This document shows, piece by piece, positions 16,599-23,071 of a DNA stretch of 34,566 nucleotides. The position numbers and the translations under genes are program-made. The stretch covers positions 1-34,566 of the forward strand of contig JAKSCG010000171.1 of assembly GCA_022360715.1 (NCBI GenBank). Reading direction: 5' to 3'. Origin of the DNA: Halanaerobiales bacterium (lineage in GTDB: Bacteria; Bacillota; Halanaerobiia; Halanaerobiales; DTU029). Numbering within the stretch: position 1 is the first letter of the stretch; each line of letters starts with the position of its first letter. The notes under the pieces were generated by a model. The model was given only the letters and a program-made list of their open reading frames with translations, was not told where the DNA came from and made no database searches.

Positions 16599-17594
16599 TT
16601 AGTCCCAATATTCCATAATATGTTTTAATAAATCTTCGGAATAGCCTACCTTTTTGGCTAACTCAGGAATAATCGATCTAAAATGACTACGCCACTTTAC
16701 CTGGTTTACTTCAATTATATTGACACCTTCTTTGTTCATCTTCTCTTCTGCCGCTTTAATTTCAGCTTCAAGCATAATATTGTGCCATTCCGTTACTTCT
16801 TTAACTGTTTCAGTTATAATCTTTTGTATCTCCGGGTCCAGAGAATTATAAACCCTTTCTGAAATAAAAACACCGGTTTCTTCGTAGTTATGGTTTGTAA
16901 GGGTTAAATTATCGGCAACAGTATGATATTTGTTAAAGAATAACCAGTGTGACGCTTGTTCTGTCGCAGAAACAATCCCCTGTTGTAGTCCGGTAAATGT
17001 TTCAGCAAGTGCGATCGGAGTAGGATTAGCTCCGGCCATTTTGAAGTTCTCGATCCAACTTTTTTGCTCAGGAACCCTTATTTTCAATCCATCCAGATCA
17101 GCAATGTTCTTAATTGGTTTAGTGGCAATAAAATTCCTGGCACCTCTATCCCAGTCCTGCGTTAGAACCCGGATACCGTGTTTTTTTCTCATCGTTTCAG
17201 CCAGTTTATCAAAATAAGGTCCATTATGAATTTCGCGACACTCCTGCTGATTATCGAAAAGATAGAGGGTTCCCGGAATCCAGTAATCAGTTTCAAAAGC
17301 CCCCAACCAGGTTACTGCACCAACAAACATCTCGATCGTCCCCAACTGCATGCCCTGCAGAAGGTCGGTAGCAAAGCCGAGCTGTGATGCCGGGTAGACC
17401 TCTATTTTTACTTTACCATTGGTTTTTTCTGAAACGATATCTGCAACCCTTTTGATAGCAAGTGTATCAATATGTGAAGGTGGATCAATTAACCCTGCTT
17501 TCAAAACAACCTCAGCATCTTTACTCAAAACCATACTACTGAACAGAAAAGTACTAATTGAAACAATTAAAGCTAAATAAAGTATTTTTTTCAT
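16599..17594 (-). CDS. dctP: TRAP transporter periplasmic substrate-binding protein, DctP family
   Basis: Extracytoplasmic binding protein, 331 residues, with an N-terminal Sec signal peptide (MKKILYLALIVSISTFLFSS, cleavage near Ser24-Lys25). Typical DctP motifs are VYPASQLG (67-73), WDRGARNF (148-155, Arg153) and GLKIRVPEQKSW (169-180) with the conserved carboxylate-binding Arg173, then ALAETFTGLQQGIVSATE. The gene follows the regulator by 45 bases with GAAAGGAG before the ATG. In a diderm cell it would work in the true periplasm. The substrate is not identifiable, but an acid is expected from Arg173 and from the enzymes downstream. Confidence 0.94.
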   Translation of the reverse strand: MKKILYLALIVSISTFLFSSMVLSKDAEVVLKAGLIDPPSHIDTLAIKRVADIVSEKTNGKVKIEVYPASQLGFATDLLQGMQLGTIEMFVGAVTWLGAFETDYWIPGTLYLFDNQQECREIHNGPYFDKLAETMRKKHGIRVLTQDWDRGARNFIATKPIKNIADLDGLKIRVPEQKSWIENFKMAGANPTPIALAETFTGLQQGIVSATEQASHWLFFNKYHTVADNLTLTNHNYEETGVFISERVYNSLDPEIQKIITETVKEVTEWHNIMLEAEIKAAEEKMNKEGVNIIEVNQVKWRSHFRSIIPELAKKVGYSEDLLKHIMEYWD

Positions 17595-17639
17595 TTTTTT
17601 CTCCTTTCGAATTTCTTTTTTGATTAGTTCTAGTTTACT

Positions 17640-18785
17640 CTACCTTCTGCTATCACATCCTTCCTTTGATTTACTGGATTTTCTAACTACTAAATTGGTT
17701 GGTAGCACTTTTTGGACAGTTAAATCCTCCTTCTTGCCGTTCTCAATAATTTTGATCAATTCTTTAGCGGCTGTTCTCCCGATCTCCAATTGTGACCAGT
17801 TTATTGTAGTTAATGGCGGATCAATCTTGGTTGACATTTTTACATTGTCAAAACTAACAATTGAAAGATCTTCCGGCACCTTAATCCCTAATTGTTTAGC
17901 CATCAACACTATCTCTGTCCCAATAAAATCATTGATGGCAAAAACTGCCGACATATCAGCATTTATTTGCAAATACTCTTTTATTTTAGCATTTATATGA
18001 TCCTGCTCTTGCTTGGCCATATTGGGGGAGTATAACTTACACGGATCATTAAGCTCGGTTAACATCCTTTGTCCACTAATGACCATTTCATTATCAAGCA
18101 AGCAATCCATAAAACCTTTTATACGGTCTTCGATCGAAGTCTGGATTAAAGGTTTGTCTGAAACCAGGCCAATCTTAACATGACCCTGGTCAATAAGGTG
18201 CTGGGCAGCATTATAAGCACCTCGATAATTATCAGGTACAACATAATTACAGTTAAGGTATCGATAATAACGGGCAGTCATAATTAAAGGTAGTCTTTTA
18301 ATCGCTTCACAGACCACCTCATTGTAGTAATGAAAATTGGTGGGATGAAGGATAATACCGGCAACATTATTTTCACAGGCTTCTCTTAAATATTTTTTTT
18401 CTTTCTCGACGGAATTATCGGTGAGCGATAGATTGATGCGATAACCACGCTCACTGGTCATTTCCTGAATACCGGTAATAATATCACCAATAAAATCTTG
18501 TGAAATAACCGGGACAATTACGGCAATAACCCTTTCCGGTTTAGCCGGAAGTTTATTGCTATTGGCCGAAAGCTCATTAACAAAGGTTCCTTTACCTAAC
18601 AAGCGCTTAATCAAACCGAGCTTTTCCAGCTCTTTCAAGGCTTGCCTGATTGTCGAACGGCTCACATCATATTTACCGGCTAATTCTTTTTCCGTGCCGA
18701 TTTTTTTATCCAGTTCCCCGGTGTTGATCTTTTTAATCAGATCATCAGCAATTATTTTGTATAAATGGTCAGTATTATTATCCAT
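17640..18785 (-). CDS. GntR/LacI hybrid transcriptional regulator (AraR-like architecture)
   Basis: About 381 residues. An N-terminal GntR winged helix (IIADDLIKKINTGELDKKIG, then ELAGKYDVSRSTIRQALKELEKLGLIKRLLGKGTFV in parts, about 8-72) is joined to a LacI/periplasmic-binding-protein sensor domain (about 90-375: VIAVIVPVISQDFIGDIITGI, DQGHVKIGLVSD, AVFAINDFIGTEIVLMAKQLG, VPEDLSIVSFDNV). This is the AraR layout, normally a repressor released by a sugar or sugar acid. ATG 18785 lies eight bases after GGAG; an ATG at 18809 lacks a good site. It is the first gene of the TRAP/LarA operon and probably controls it, including itself. Confidence 0.9.
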   Translation of the reverse strand: MDNNTDHLYKIIADDLIKKINTGELDKKIGTEKELAGKYDVSRSTIRQALKELEKLGLIKRLLGKGTFVNELSANSNKLPAKPERVIAVIVPVISQDFIGDIITGIQEMTSERGYRINLSLTDNSVEKEKKYLREACENNVAGIILHPTNFHYYNEVVCEAIKRLPLIMTARYYRYLNCNYVVPDNYRGAYNAAQHLIDQGHVKIGLVSDKPLIQTSIEDRIKGFMDCLLDNEMVISGQRMLTELNDPCKLYSPNMAKQEQDHINAKIKEYLQINADMSAVFAINDFIGTEIVLMAKQLGIKVPEDLSIVSFDNVKMSTKIDPPLTTINWSQLEIGRTAAKELIKIIENGKKEDLTVQKVLPTNLVVRKSSKSKEGCDSRR

Positions 18786-18926
18786 ACTAATAACTCCTCT
18801 CTTAATCAATTTCCGTTATACCCACGGTCGTCTTTTTAAAAGATCCCTACTTGTATGCTTTAAGTTTAGATTGAATGTTAATTGTAGTTTATTGTTATGT
18901 TTTGTTATTCTATATATTCTATATTT

Positions 18927-18955
18927 ATTATAAAATTCCTGCTTTTTTGCAAAAA
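18927..18955 (-). promoter_or_regulatory. Candidate sigma-A promoter of the regulator/TRAP operon
   Basis: On the minus strand TATAAT at 18932-18927 is preceded at 17 bases by a weak -35 (TTTTTG, 18955-18950). It would give a leader of about 135 bases. The -10 is perfect but the region is A+T-rich, so the call is tentative. Confidence 0.35.
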
Positions 18956-19053
18956 AAATGATGTAATTTTAACATTTTCGGCGCTATAATGGGAAAAGTT
19001 TAGCTCATAATTTTTTTAATACTTTTTAATACAAATACATACAAACTTAGAGA

Positions 19054-19086
19054 ACAAAGGCAAGAAGACCCCTTTGTCAGGGGTCT
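19054..19086. repeat. Two overlapping, mutually exclusive hairpins
   Basis: ACAAAGG (19054-19060) can pair with CCTTTGT (19071-19077), while AGACCCC (19066-19072) can pair with GGGGTCT (19080-19086); the two stems share bases and cannot coexist. The second may end transcription of the acetyltransferase gene, but no clean T run follows on either strand. Confidence 0.45.
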
Positions 19087-19171
19087 AATTTAACTAGCTC
19101 TTGAATTTTGTATTGCCAAAGTCCCGAAAACTTAGAGATCCTCACCACAGCTTCCTATTTCAATCGTACCA

Positions 19172-20044
19172 TTACCCGCTATCATAGACCATTTCAATTA
19201 AGTTATAATATAGTATATAGCCACAGGACAGGTAAAGTTTCATTGCCGATACATTAGTGCCACTCATTGAAAGAGTGGCTATGTCCTTACCACGCCTTTT
19301 TAATTCGTCAAATGCGGTGGCAATTAATTCTCTTGCTATATTTTTCCTTCTGAAAGATGGAATAACAAAAATATTTTCTGTAGCTGCCCGCTGTTCTGTT
19401 ATATTCCATACGGATATAGCACCGACGACTTCCTTATTACAAGTAGCAACAAAACATTTAAAGCTTGGGTCTCCTGTTTTAAATTTAATATCTGCTTCAT
19501 TTTCAGGAATACCACTTGCTATTAAATCAGCATTAATATATTTTTTTATACCTTCTTTAGTAAAGGAATACTCTTTAATAATCACATTACTTGGAATATC
19601 ATAATGTTTTGTTTCTTGCAATAGGTCATATTTCAATACTGGAACAACCGAGTTTAAGGCAAATCCTTTTTCCAAGAAAAACTGCATATCCTCAATTTGA
19701 TCAGTTTCACAACAAATACGTAAACATAATTTTTTTTCCGGAATAGTTTCCTTGCTTTCGTACAATCTCTTAATAAGACCATCTATCAACATCCCTTTAA
19801 CCTCTATATCATCTGGAAGTGACTCCTTTAATAATATTGAAAAGTTAAAGAGCTGCTTCCCTTTTGCCGGATAATTCCTATCCAACTTTAAGAAAGCAAT
19901 TCCGATAAGCTCGTTGCTGTCATTAATAACGGTAAGTATATTTTCTTCCTTAATATCCTTATGATATCTTATTTGAGTAGCGTAAAATGAATCGATTTTT
20001 TTAATAGCTTCCAGGTCAGTAACACTGAATTTTCTAAGTAACAT
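19172..20044 (-). CDS. GNAT-family N-acetyltransferase with two GNAT domains
   Basis: 290 residues. The C-terminal half (about 150-290) is a complete GNAT fold: the acetyl-CoA pyrophosphate loop is in VIPSFRRKNIARELI (Arg-Arg-Lys-Asn-Ile-Ala in place of RxxGxG/A) and motif B is NVSAMKLYLSCGYILYY. The N-terminal half (about 1-140) keeps a degenerate GNAT outline (NDSNELIGIAFLKLDRN and QFFLEKGFALN), so this is a tandem GNAT as in mycothiol-synthase-like proteins. GGAGG lies seven bases before the ATG. Monocistronic or following the CD3324-type gene 90 bases upstream, from which a hairpin separates it. The acceptor substrate cannot be predicted. Confidence 0.82.
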   Translation of the reverse strand: MLLRKFSVTDLEAIKKIDSFYATQIRYHKDIKEENILTVINDSNELIGIAFLKLDRNYPAKGKQLFNFSILLKESLPDDIEVKGMLIDGLIKRLYESKETIPEKKLCLRICCETDQIEDMQFFLEKGFALNSVVPVLKYDLLQETKHYDIPSNVIIKEYSFTKEGIKKYINADLIASGIPENEADIKFKTGDPSFKCFVATCNKEVVGAISVWNITEQRAATENIFVIPSFRRKNIARELIATAFDELKRRGKDIATLSMSGTNVSAMKLYLSCGYILYYNLIEMVYDSG

Positions 20045-20064
20045 CTTTGATCCTCCATTTATTA

Positions 20065-20094
20065 AGGAGGGCTAACTATAATAGTTGCCCTCCT
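20065..20094 (-). repeat. Strong stem-loop between the CD3324-type gene and the acetyltransferase
   Basis: AGGAGGGC (20065-20072) pairs with GCCCTCCT (20087-20094), extended inward by AACTAT/ATAGTT with one bulged base, giving a 14-pair stem. It lacks a T run on the minus strand, so it may be a processing or protective structure, or a weak terminator. Confidence 0.6.
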
Positions 20095-20134
20095 AATAAT
20101 TTAAAATTCTAATTGATCTTTATCTTAAACAAAT

Positions 20135-20398
20135 CTAGCTATTAGCAATAATTTTACGAATACTTTCCTCCGAAAGACTGTATTTTTCCATAAGTTTTTC
20201 AATTGACTTCCCTTTTAAATATAAATTATAAATTTTATGGTTCCTCGCTTTAAACATTTCTTTCGTTCCGTTTAGCTCGCCCCATTGGGCCCGATTATTT
20301 TTCCTTTTAGGGATATAAATCAGTTTGCCTTGCACATATCTTTGTAACTCGCGCAGAAGTTCTTCCGGCAAAACATCTTTCCCATTGATGTAATCCAA
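20135..20398 (-). CDS. CD3324-family (Mor-like) helix-turn-helix protein
   Basis: Small predicted DNA-binding protein, about 87 residues. The N-terminus MDYINGKDVLPEELLRELQRYVQG, cited here in two parts (DYINGKDVLPEELL, RELQRYVQGKLIYIPKR), and a C-terminal helix-turn-helix (IEKLMEKYSLSEESIRKII) are the pattern of Firmicute CD3324-type proteins related to the phage Mor activator. TTG 20398 is chosen: AGGGGG stands nine bases before it and it gives the family's usual N-terminus directly. The upstream ATG at 20435-20437 would add an unlike, unconserved 13-residue tail. It is preceded by a possible leader peptide and hairpin. Targets are unknown. Confidence 0.8.
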   Translation of the reverse strand: MDYINGKDVLPEELLRELQRYVQGKLIYIPKRKNNRAQWGELNGTKEMFKARNHKIYNLYLKGKSIEKLMEKYSLSEESIRKIIANS

Positions 20399-20499
20399 CG
20401 ATGAAAACCCCCTTTTTCGATTTAGCTGGATTAACATTATAAGCTCTCACCGCCGATCACCCCCTTAATTTATTAGCCGCGATAATTAACAATATAGTA

Positions 20500-20523
20500 A
20501 GGGAAGGTAATATAACCTTCCCT
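20500..20523 (-). promoter_or_regulatory. Hairpin in the leader of the CD3324-type gene
   Basis: AGGGAAGGT (20500-20508) and ACCTTCCCT (20515-20523) form a perfect 9-pair stem with a 6-base loop. On the minus strand it begins 10 bases after the stop of a tiny frame with its own ribosome site and ends about 100 bases before the regulator start. No proper T run follows, so it could be an attenuator-like or ribosome-sensing element rather than a terminator. Confidence 0.5.
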
Positions 20524-20533
20524 CTTGTTCAAT

Positions 20534-20566
20534 TTACGAGGAATAACACCTCTTTGTTTTAATCAT
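20534..20566 (-). CDS. Possible 10-residue leader peptide
   Basis: ATG at 20566 is preceded by AAAGGAGTG with seven bases after GGAG, an excellent ribosome site, and opens a frame of ten codons (MIKTKRCYSS) ending in TAA. A 9-pair hairpin follows directly. A strong ribosome site in front of such a short frame suggests a regulatory leader peptide or a minimal translated peptide. It may also be chance. Confidence 0.35.
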   Translation of the reverse strand: MIKTKRCYSS

Positions 20567-20604
20567 TTCTTCACTCCTTTCGCTCAAAATTGCCGGCTAA
20601 TTAT

Positions 20605-20632
20605 ATTTTACCACCAATTCAGTCTTATGCAA
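20605..20632 (-). promoter_or_regulatory. Candidate sigma-A promoter for the leader peptide and CD3324-type gene
   Basis: Minus-strand TTGCAT (20632-20627) and TAAAAT (20610-20605) are separated by 16 bases, with TG two bases upstream of the -10 as in extended promoters. Transcription would start about 30 bases before the leader peptide. Confidence 0.5.
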
Positions 20633-20688
20633 AGGTAAAGAATTATTATATTTATTATTTCCTGATATTTCTCTAAACCGGTTTTCGA

Positions 20689-20712
20689 TTTGTTATCTTA
20701 CAGAGTAACAAA
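20689..20712. promoter_or_regulatory. Operator-like inverted repeat
   Basis: TTTGTTA (20689-20695) and TAACAAA (20706-20712) form a perfect 7-base inverted repeat with a 10-base centre, between the two divergent promoters and overlapping the -35 position of the YjcZ-like gene. A regulator site is plausible but unproven. Confidence 0.35.
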
Positions 20713-20734
20713 ATTTTTCCCTAAACATACAATA
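20708..20734 (+). promoter_or_regulatory. Sigma-K-like sporulation promoter for the YjcZ-like gene
   Basis: AC at 20708-20709, a 16-base spacer and CATACAATA at 20726-20734 match the Bacillus sigma-K consensus (AC, N16, CATAnnnTA). The -10 also fits sigma-E. The AGGAGGTG ribosome site of the small gene begins 24 bases later. The -35 is short, so the match is suggestive. Confidence 0.5.
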
Positions 20735-20771
20735 TTGTAAATACTCATTTGCCAGTCAGGAGGTGGATTGA

Positions 20772-20894
20772 ATGGGAGATTTTCAACAAGGTCTTGAAGC
20801 GCAAAGCGGTTATTACGGAAGTATTAGTTTTATTTTATTTTTAATACTCATCCTATTGATTTTAGGAAGCTTTGGCGGCTATAGTAAATATTAA
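20772..20894 (+). CDS. YjcZ-like small single-span membrane protein (probable sporulation protein)
   Basis: A 40-residue protein missed by length filters. AGGAGGTGG lies eight bases before ATG 20772. The polar N-terminus MGDFQQGLEAQSGYYG is followed by one membrane helix (ISFILFLILILLILGSFGG) and a short tail YSKY. This Gly/Tyr-rich plus single-helix layout is that of YjcZ/sporulation small membrane proteins of Firmicutes. A sigma-K-like promoter upstream and a strong terminator right after the stop make it a self-contained transcription unit. Its role in the spore is not known from sequence. Confidence 0.75.
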   Translation: MGDFQQGLEAQSGYYGSISFILFLILILLILGSFGGYSKY

Positions 20895-20906
20895 TTAAGG
20901 TAATTA

Positions 20907-20942
20907 AAGCCCTCAGTTTTGACTCTGGGGGCTTACTTTTTT
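20907..20942 (+). terminator. Intrinsic terminator after the YjcZ-like gene
   Basis: A 10-pair stem (20907-20916 with 20925-20934, one G-U pair, 8-base loop) is followed by ACTTTTTT. On the minus strand the same stem is followed by TTTAATT, so it may also stop transcription from the EamA gene side. Confidence 0.88.
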
Positions 20943-20990
20943 AAACAGTTATTCAAAGCATATCACCGGCAAGAGCGGAAATCAATAAAA

Positions 20991-21887
20991 TTATTTCATA
21001 AAAATATAGGCTACTCCGACGACAGTAAGCAATGCCCCTAAAGCTTCTTTAATTGTAACTTTTTCTTTATGGATAAAGATCGAAAAAGGGATAATCAGAA
21101 CAGGGGTTATTGCCATAATTGTTGAGGCTACTCCGGCACTTGTATATTGGAGTGAAACAAGCGAGAGTGCTACACCTAAAAATGGACCGAAAAACGCTCC
21201 CAAAGTCAGGACCAGTATCGCTCTTTTGTGGTCAAAAGCCCTGACCACCGAACCCCAATTCCTTTTTACTGTAAATACAATTGCAAATCCTAAAATTCCG
21301 GCCAGTACTCTAATTTGTGTTGCCGCAAAAGCATCATAGTCCGCCATACCGAGCTTACTAAGAATTAGTCCCAGGGATTGCCCGATTGCTCCACCCAAAG
21401 CAAATAAAAGACCTTTAATCGGATGGGAAAGTTTTATATTCCCCTTACCGTTCCCTTTCACTAAAATGACCAGAGCTATTCCGACAAGAGTGATCAGCAT
21501 CCCGATCAACTGTGATCCGGTCATCAGCTCATCTAAAATAAAAAAGCTTAAAAGGGCAGTAAGCGGTGGTACACTAGCCATAATCAACAAAGAAATTCTC
21601 GAACCAATTCGAACAAAAGCCTCAAATAAGAACAAGTCTCCCAGCACAAACCCAATCAGCCCTGAAATCGAAAGCCATTTCCAGGCTGATAAACTGGCAT
21701 CAGTTGGCAAGGGTATTCCGCGCATGAAATAATTAAAAATACTGAGGAAAATAATAGCGATAAATAGTCTGATTATATTTAGGGGAAGTGACCCCATTTT
21801 TTTCCCGGCAAATTCAAAAGATGTAGCCGTAATCGTCCAACAGAAAGCAGTAAATAAAGCGGCGATTTCTCCGATATAATTATCCAT
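20991..21887 (-). CDS. EamA/DMT-superfamily transporter
   Basis: 298-residue membrane protein with ten predicted helices in two EamA repeats (about 5-135 and 150-296). Each repeat ends in the typical final helices: LLSFFILDELMTGSQLIGMLITLVGIALV (in parts) for the first and FIHKEKVTIKEALGALLTVVGVAYIFM for the second. Family members export or import small metabolites such as amino acids and nucleotides. The ATG at 21887 has a weak AAGGGG site upstream. It is a single gene converging on the YjcZ-like unit; the substrate is unknown. Confidence 0.88.
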   Translation of the reverse strand: MDNYIGEIAALFTAFCWTITATSFEFAGKKMGSLPLNIIRLFIAIIFLSIFNYFMRGIPLPTDASLSAWKWLSISGLIGFVLGDLFLFEAFVRIGSRISLLIMASVPPLTALLSFFILDELMTGSQLIGMLITLVGIALVILVKGNGKGNIKLSHPIKGLLFALGGAIGQSLGLILSKLGMADYDAFAATQIRVLAGILGFAIVFTVKRNWGSVVRAFDHKRAILVLTLGAFFGPFLGVALSLVSLQYTSAGVASTIMAITPVLIIPFSIFIHKEKVTIKEALGALLTVVGVAYIFMK

Positions 21888-21921
21888 TTTAGTCCCCTTT
21901 AGTCAATCTTATTACTCTATT

Positions 21922-22863
21922 CTAAAGTAATTTTTCCTCTATTTTCATATTAAACGTTAGATAATCTTGAAATAGATTATATTGCTCTAATATCCATTTA
22001 TTTTTGTTTGATTCAAAAGCATGCAATAGTTTATTATGATTGGACAGTAAAGTATTGATGATTGTTTTTTGTATTTCTGAAGTGATCAAATTCCCTTTCT
22101 TATTTTCCTCCCATCTTATTCGATATAATAAGTCATACCAATTATCATAGATAAACTTCGTGTATTTATCCGGAATATTAAAGATCGCATCTCTTTCCAG
22201 ATTTACTACAACATTTATTAATTTAGAATTCTTTGGTAAGTTATTCTTAATCAAATGTCTAACATCATTTACATGTTTTTGATTTTGTTGATATGGATTT
22301 TCTCTTAAATCATTGTAGCCTTTATCATAAATTCTCCAGTCCATGTCCCTTGCTTTACCGACAATCAACCCTTTCCATTTTTTAACTTCTACAACATAAA
22401 TGTTTTGCAAACCGATAATAACTGAATCTATTTGGCGGAAAAAAATATTTTCTCCTTCGAGGTATAGATTAGTTAAAACCTTTATTCTATTATCTTTTAA
22501 TATATTCATTAATGCATCTTCAAATTGATCTTCTCCGCTGTTTCCTCTTGCAAAACTAATATCATTATTTAGCCTGCCGATATAATCTTGATAAGTTATC
22601 ATTGAAGTTATTGACCGATTAATATTGTCTTTTAACATTATCACGAAAATAATAGGAATCCATATATAATAAAAAAACGGTATTTTTACCAGCCTTTGTT
22701 CATACATAAATAAACATAAACAGATTGAAAGAACCAATAATATAAAGATTTTTACAGACCTTTTCCTTTTCTTTTTTGACTCTTCATTAAAGATAAAATT
22801 ATCATATTTAGTAAACAAAGGAGAAATACTATAATCATGTCTATTTTTTATTATCTGGGCCAT
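21922..22863 (-). CDS. Membrane-anchored NERD-domain protein (nuclease-related)
   Basis: 313 residues with two N-terminal membrane helices (about 36-54 and 62-77) and a NERD domain at about 106-225. Nuclease-like landmarks are present: GNSGEDQFEDAL (Glu111), RQIDSVIIG (Asp146) and YVVEVKKWKG (Glu159, Lys161), followed by NPYQQNQKHV, a usual NERD ending. The D...ExK core is that of restriction-endonuclease-like folds, so nucleic-acid cleavage or binding is possible. The C-terminal part (225-313) matches nothing I know. AAAGGAG precedes the ATG. It lies alone, in an A+T-rich stretch. Confidence 0.85.
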   Translation of the reverse strand: MAQIIKNRHDYSISPLFTKYDNFIFNEESKKKRKRSVKIFILLVLSICLCLFMYEQRLVKIPFFYYIWIPIIFVIMLKDNINRSITSMITYQDYIGRLNNDISFARGNSGEDQFEDALMNILKDNRIKVLTNLYLEGENIFFRQIDSVIIGLQNIYVVEVKKWKGLIVGKARDMDWRIYDKGYNDLRENPYQQNQKHVNDVRHLIKNNLPKNSKLINVVVNLERDAIFNIPDKYTKFIYDNWYDLLYRIRWEENKKGNLITSEIQKTIINTLLSNHNKLLHAFESNKNKWILEQYNLFQDYLTFNMKIEEKLL

Positions 22864-22891
22864 TTTCGTTCTACTCCTTTATTTTATCGTG

Positions 22892-22920
22892 TTGACACCA
22901 TATCTTTATTCTGTTACAAT
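22892..22920 (+). promoter_or_regulatory. Sigma-A promoter of tRNA-Arg
   Basis: TTGACA at 22892-22897, a 17-base spacer and TACAAT at 22915-22920: a perfect -35 and near-perfect -10, placing the start about 30 bases before the tRNA. Confidence 0.9.
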
Positions 22921-22928
22921 AGACTAGC

Positions 22929-23042
22929 GGATAAAAAAATACCATTAAATCATCGTGCCCCTGTAGCTCAGTGGATAGAGCACTGGTCTCCGGAACCAGT
23001 TGCGTAGGTTCGATTCCTACCAGGGGTACCATTTTTTTATCC
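22929..23042 (+). repeat. Perfect 12-base inverted repeat flanking tRNA-Arg
   Basis: GGATAAAAAAAT (22929-22940) and ATTTTTTTATCC (23031-23042) are exact inverse complements lying in the leader and trailer of the tRNA transcript. The right arm includes the run of seven T that may serve as terminator and overlaps the last base of CCA. In the precursor the arms could pair around the tRNA. Confidence 0.85.
22957..23031 (+). tRNA. tRNA-Arg (anticodon CCG)
   Basis: Complete cloverleaf: acceptor GCCCCTG with CAGGGGT (first pair G-U), D arm GCTC/GAGC, anticodon stem CTGGT/ACCAG with loop CTCCGGA and anticodon CCG at 22990-22992 (reads CGG), T arm GTAGG/CCTAC with loop TTCGATT, discriminator A and an encoded CCA at 23029-23031. 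A strong sigma-A promoter precedes it. Confidence 0.96.
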
Positions 23043-23071
23043 CTGCTCTGTCGTCTACTTGAATTTTGCTG

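Larger units (their letters stand above)
18786..19171. other. Intergenic region upstream of the GntR/LacI regulator
   Basis: Non-coding stretch of 386 bases. It holds the presumed operon promoter (18927-18955), a very A+T-rich leader with repeated TTGTTAT and TTCTATAT words, overlapping alternative hairpins at 19054-19086 and an 11-base direct repeat (AAACTTAGAGA at 19043-19053 and 19128-19138). I see no gene and no clear palindromic operator. Confidence 0.6.

Noticed and set aside
18810..18926. Operator for the AraR-like regulator (TTGTA/TACAA half sites)
   Set aside because: Only isolated half-site-like words occur; no two-fold symmetric site was found.
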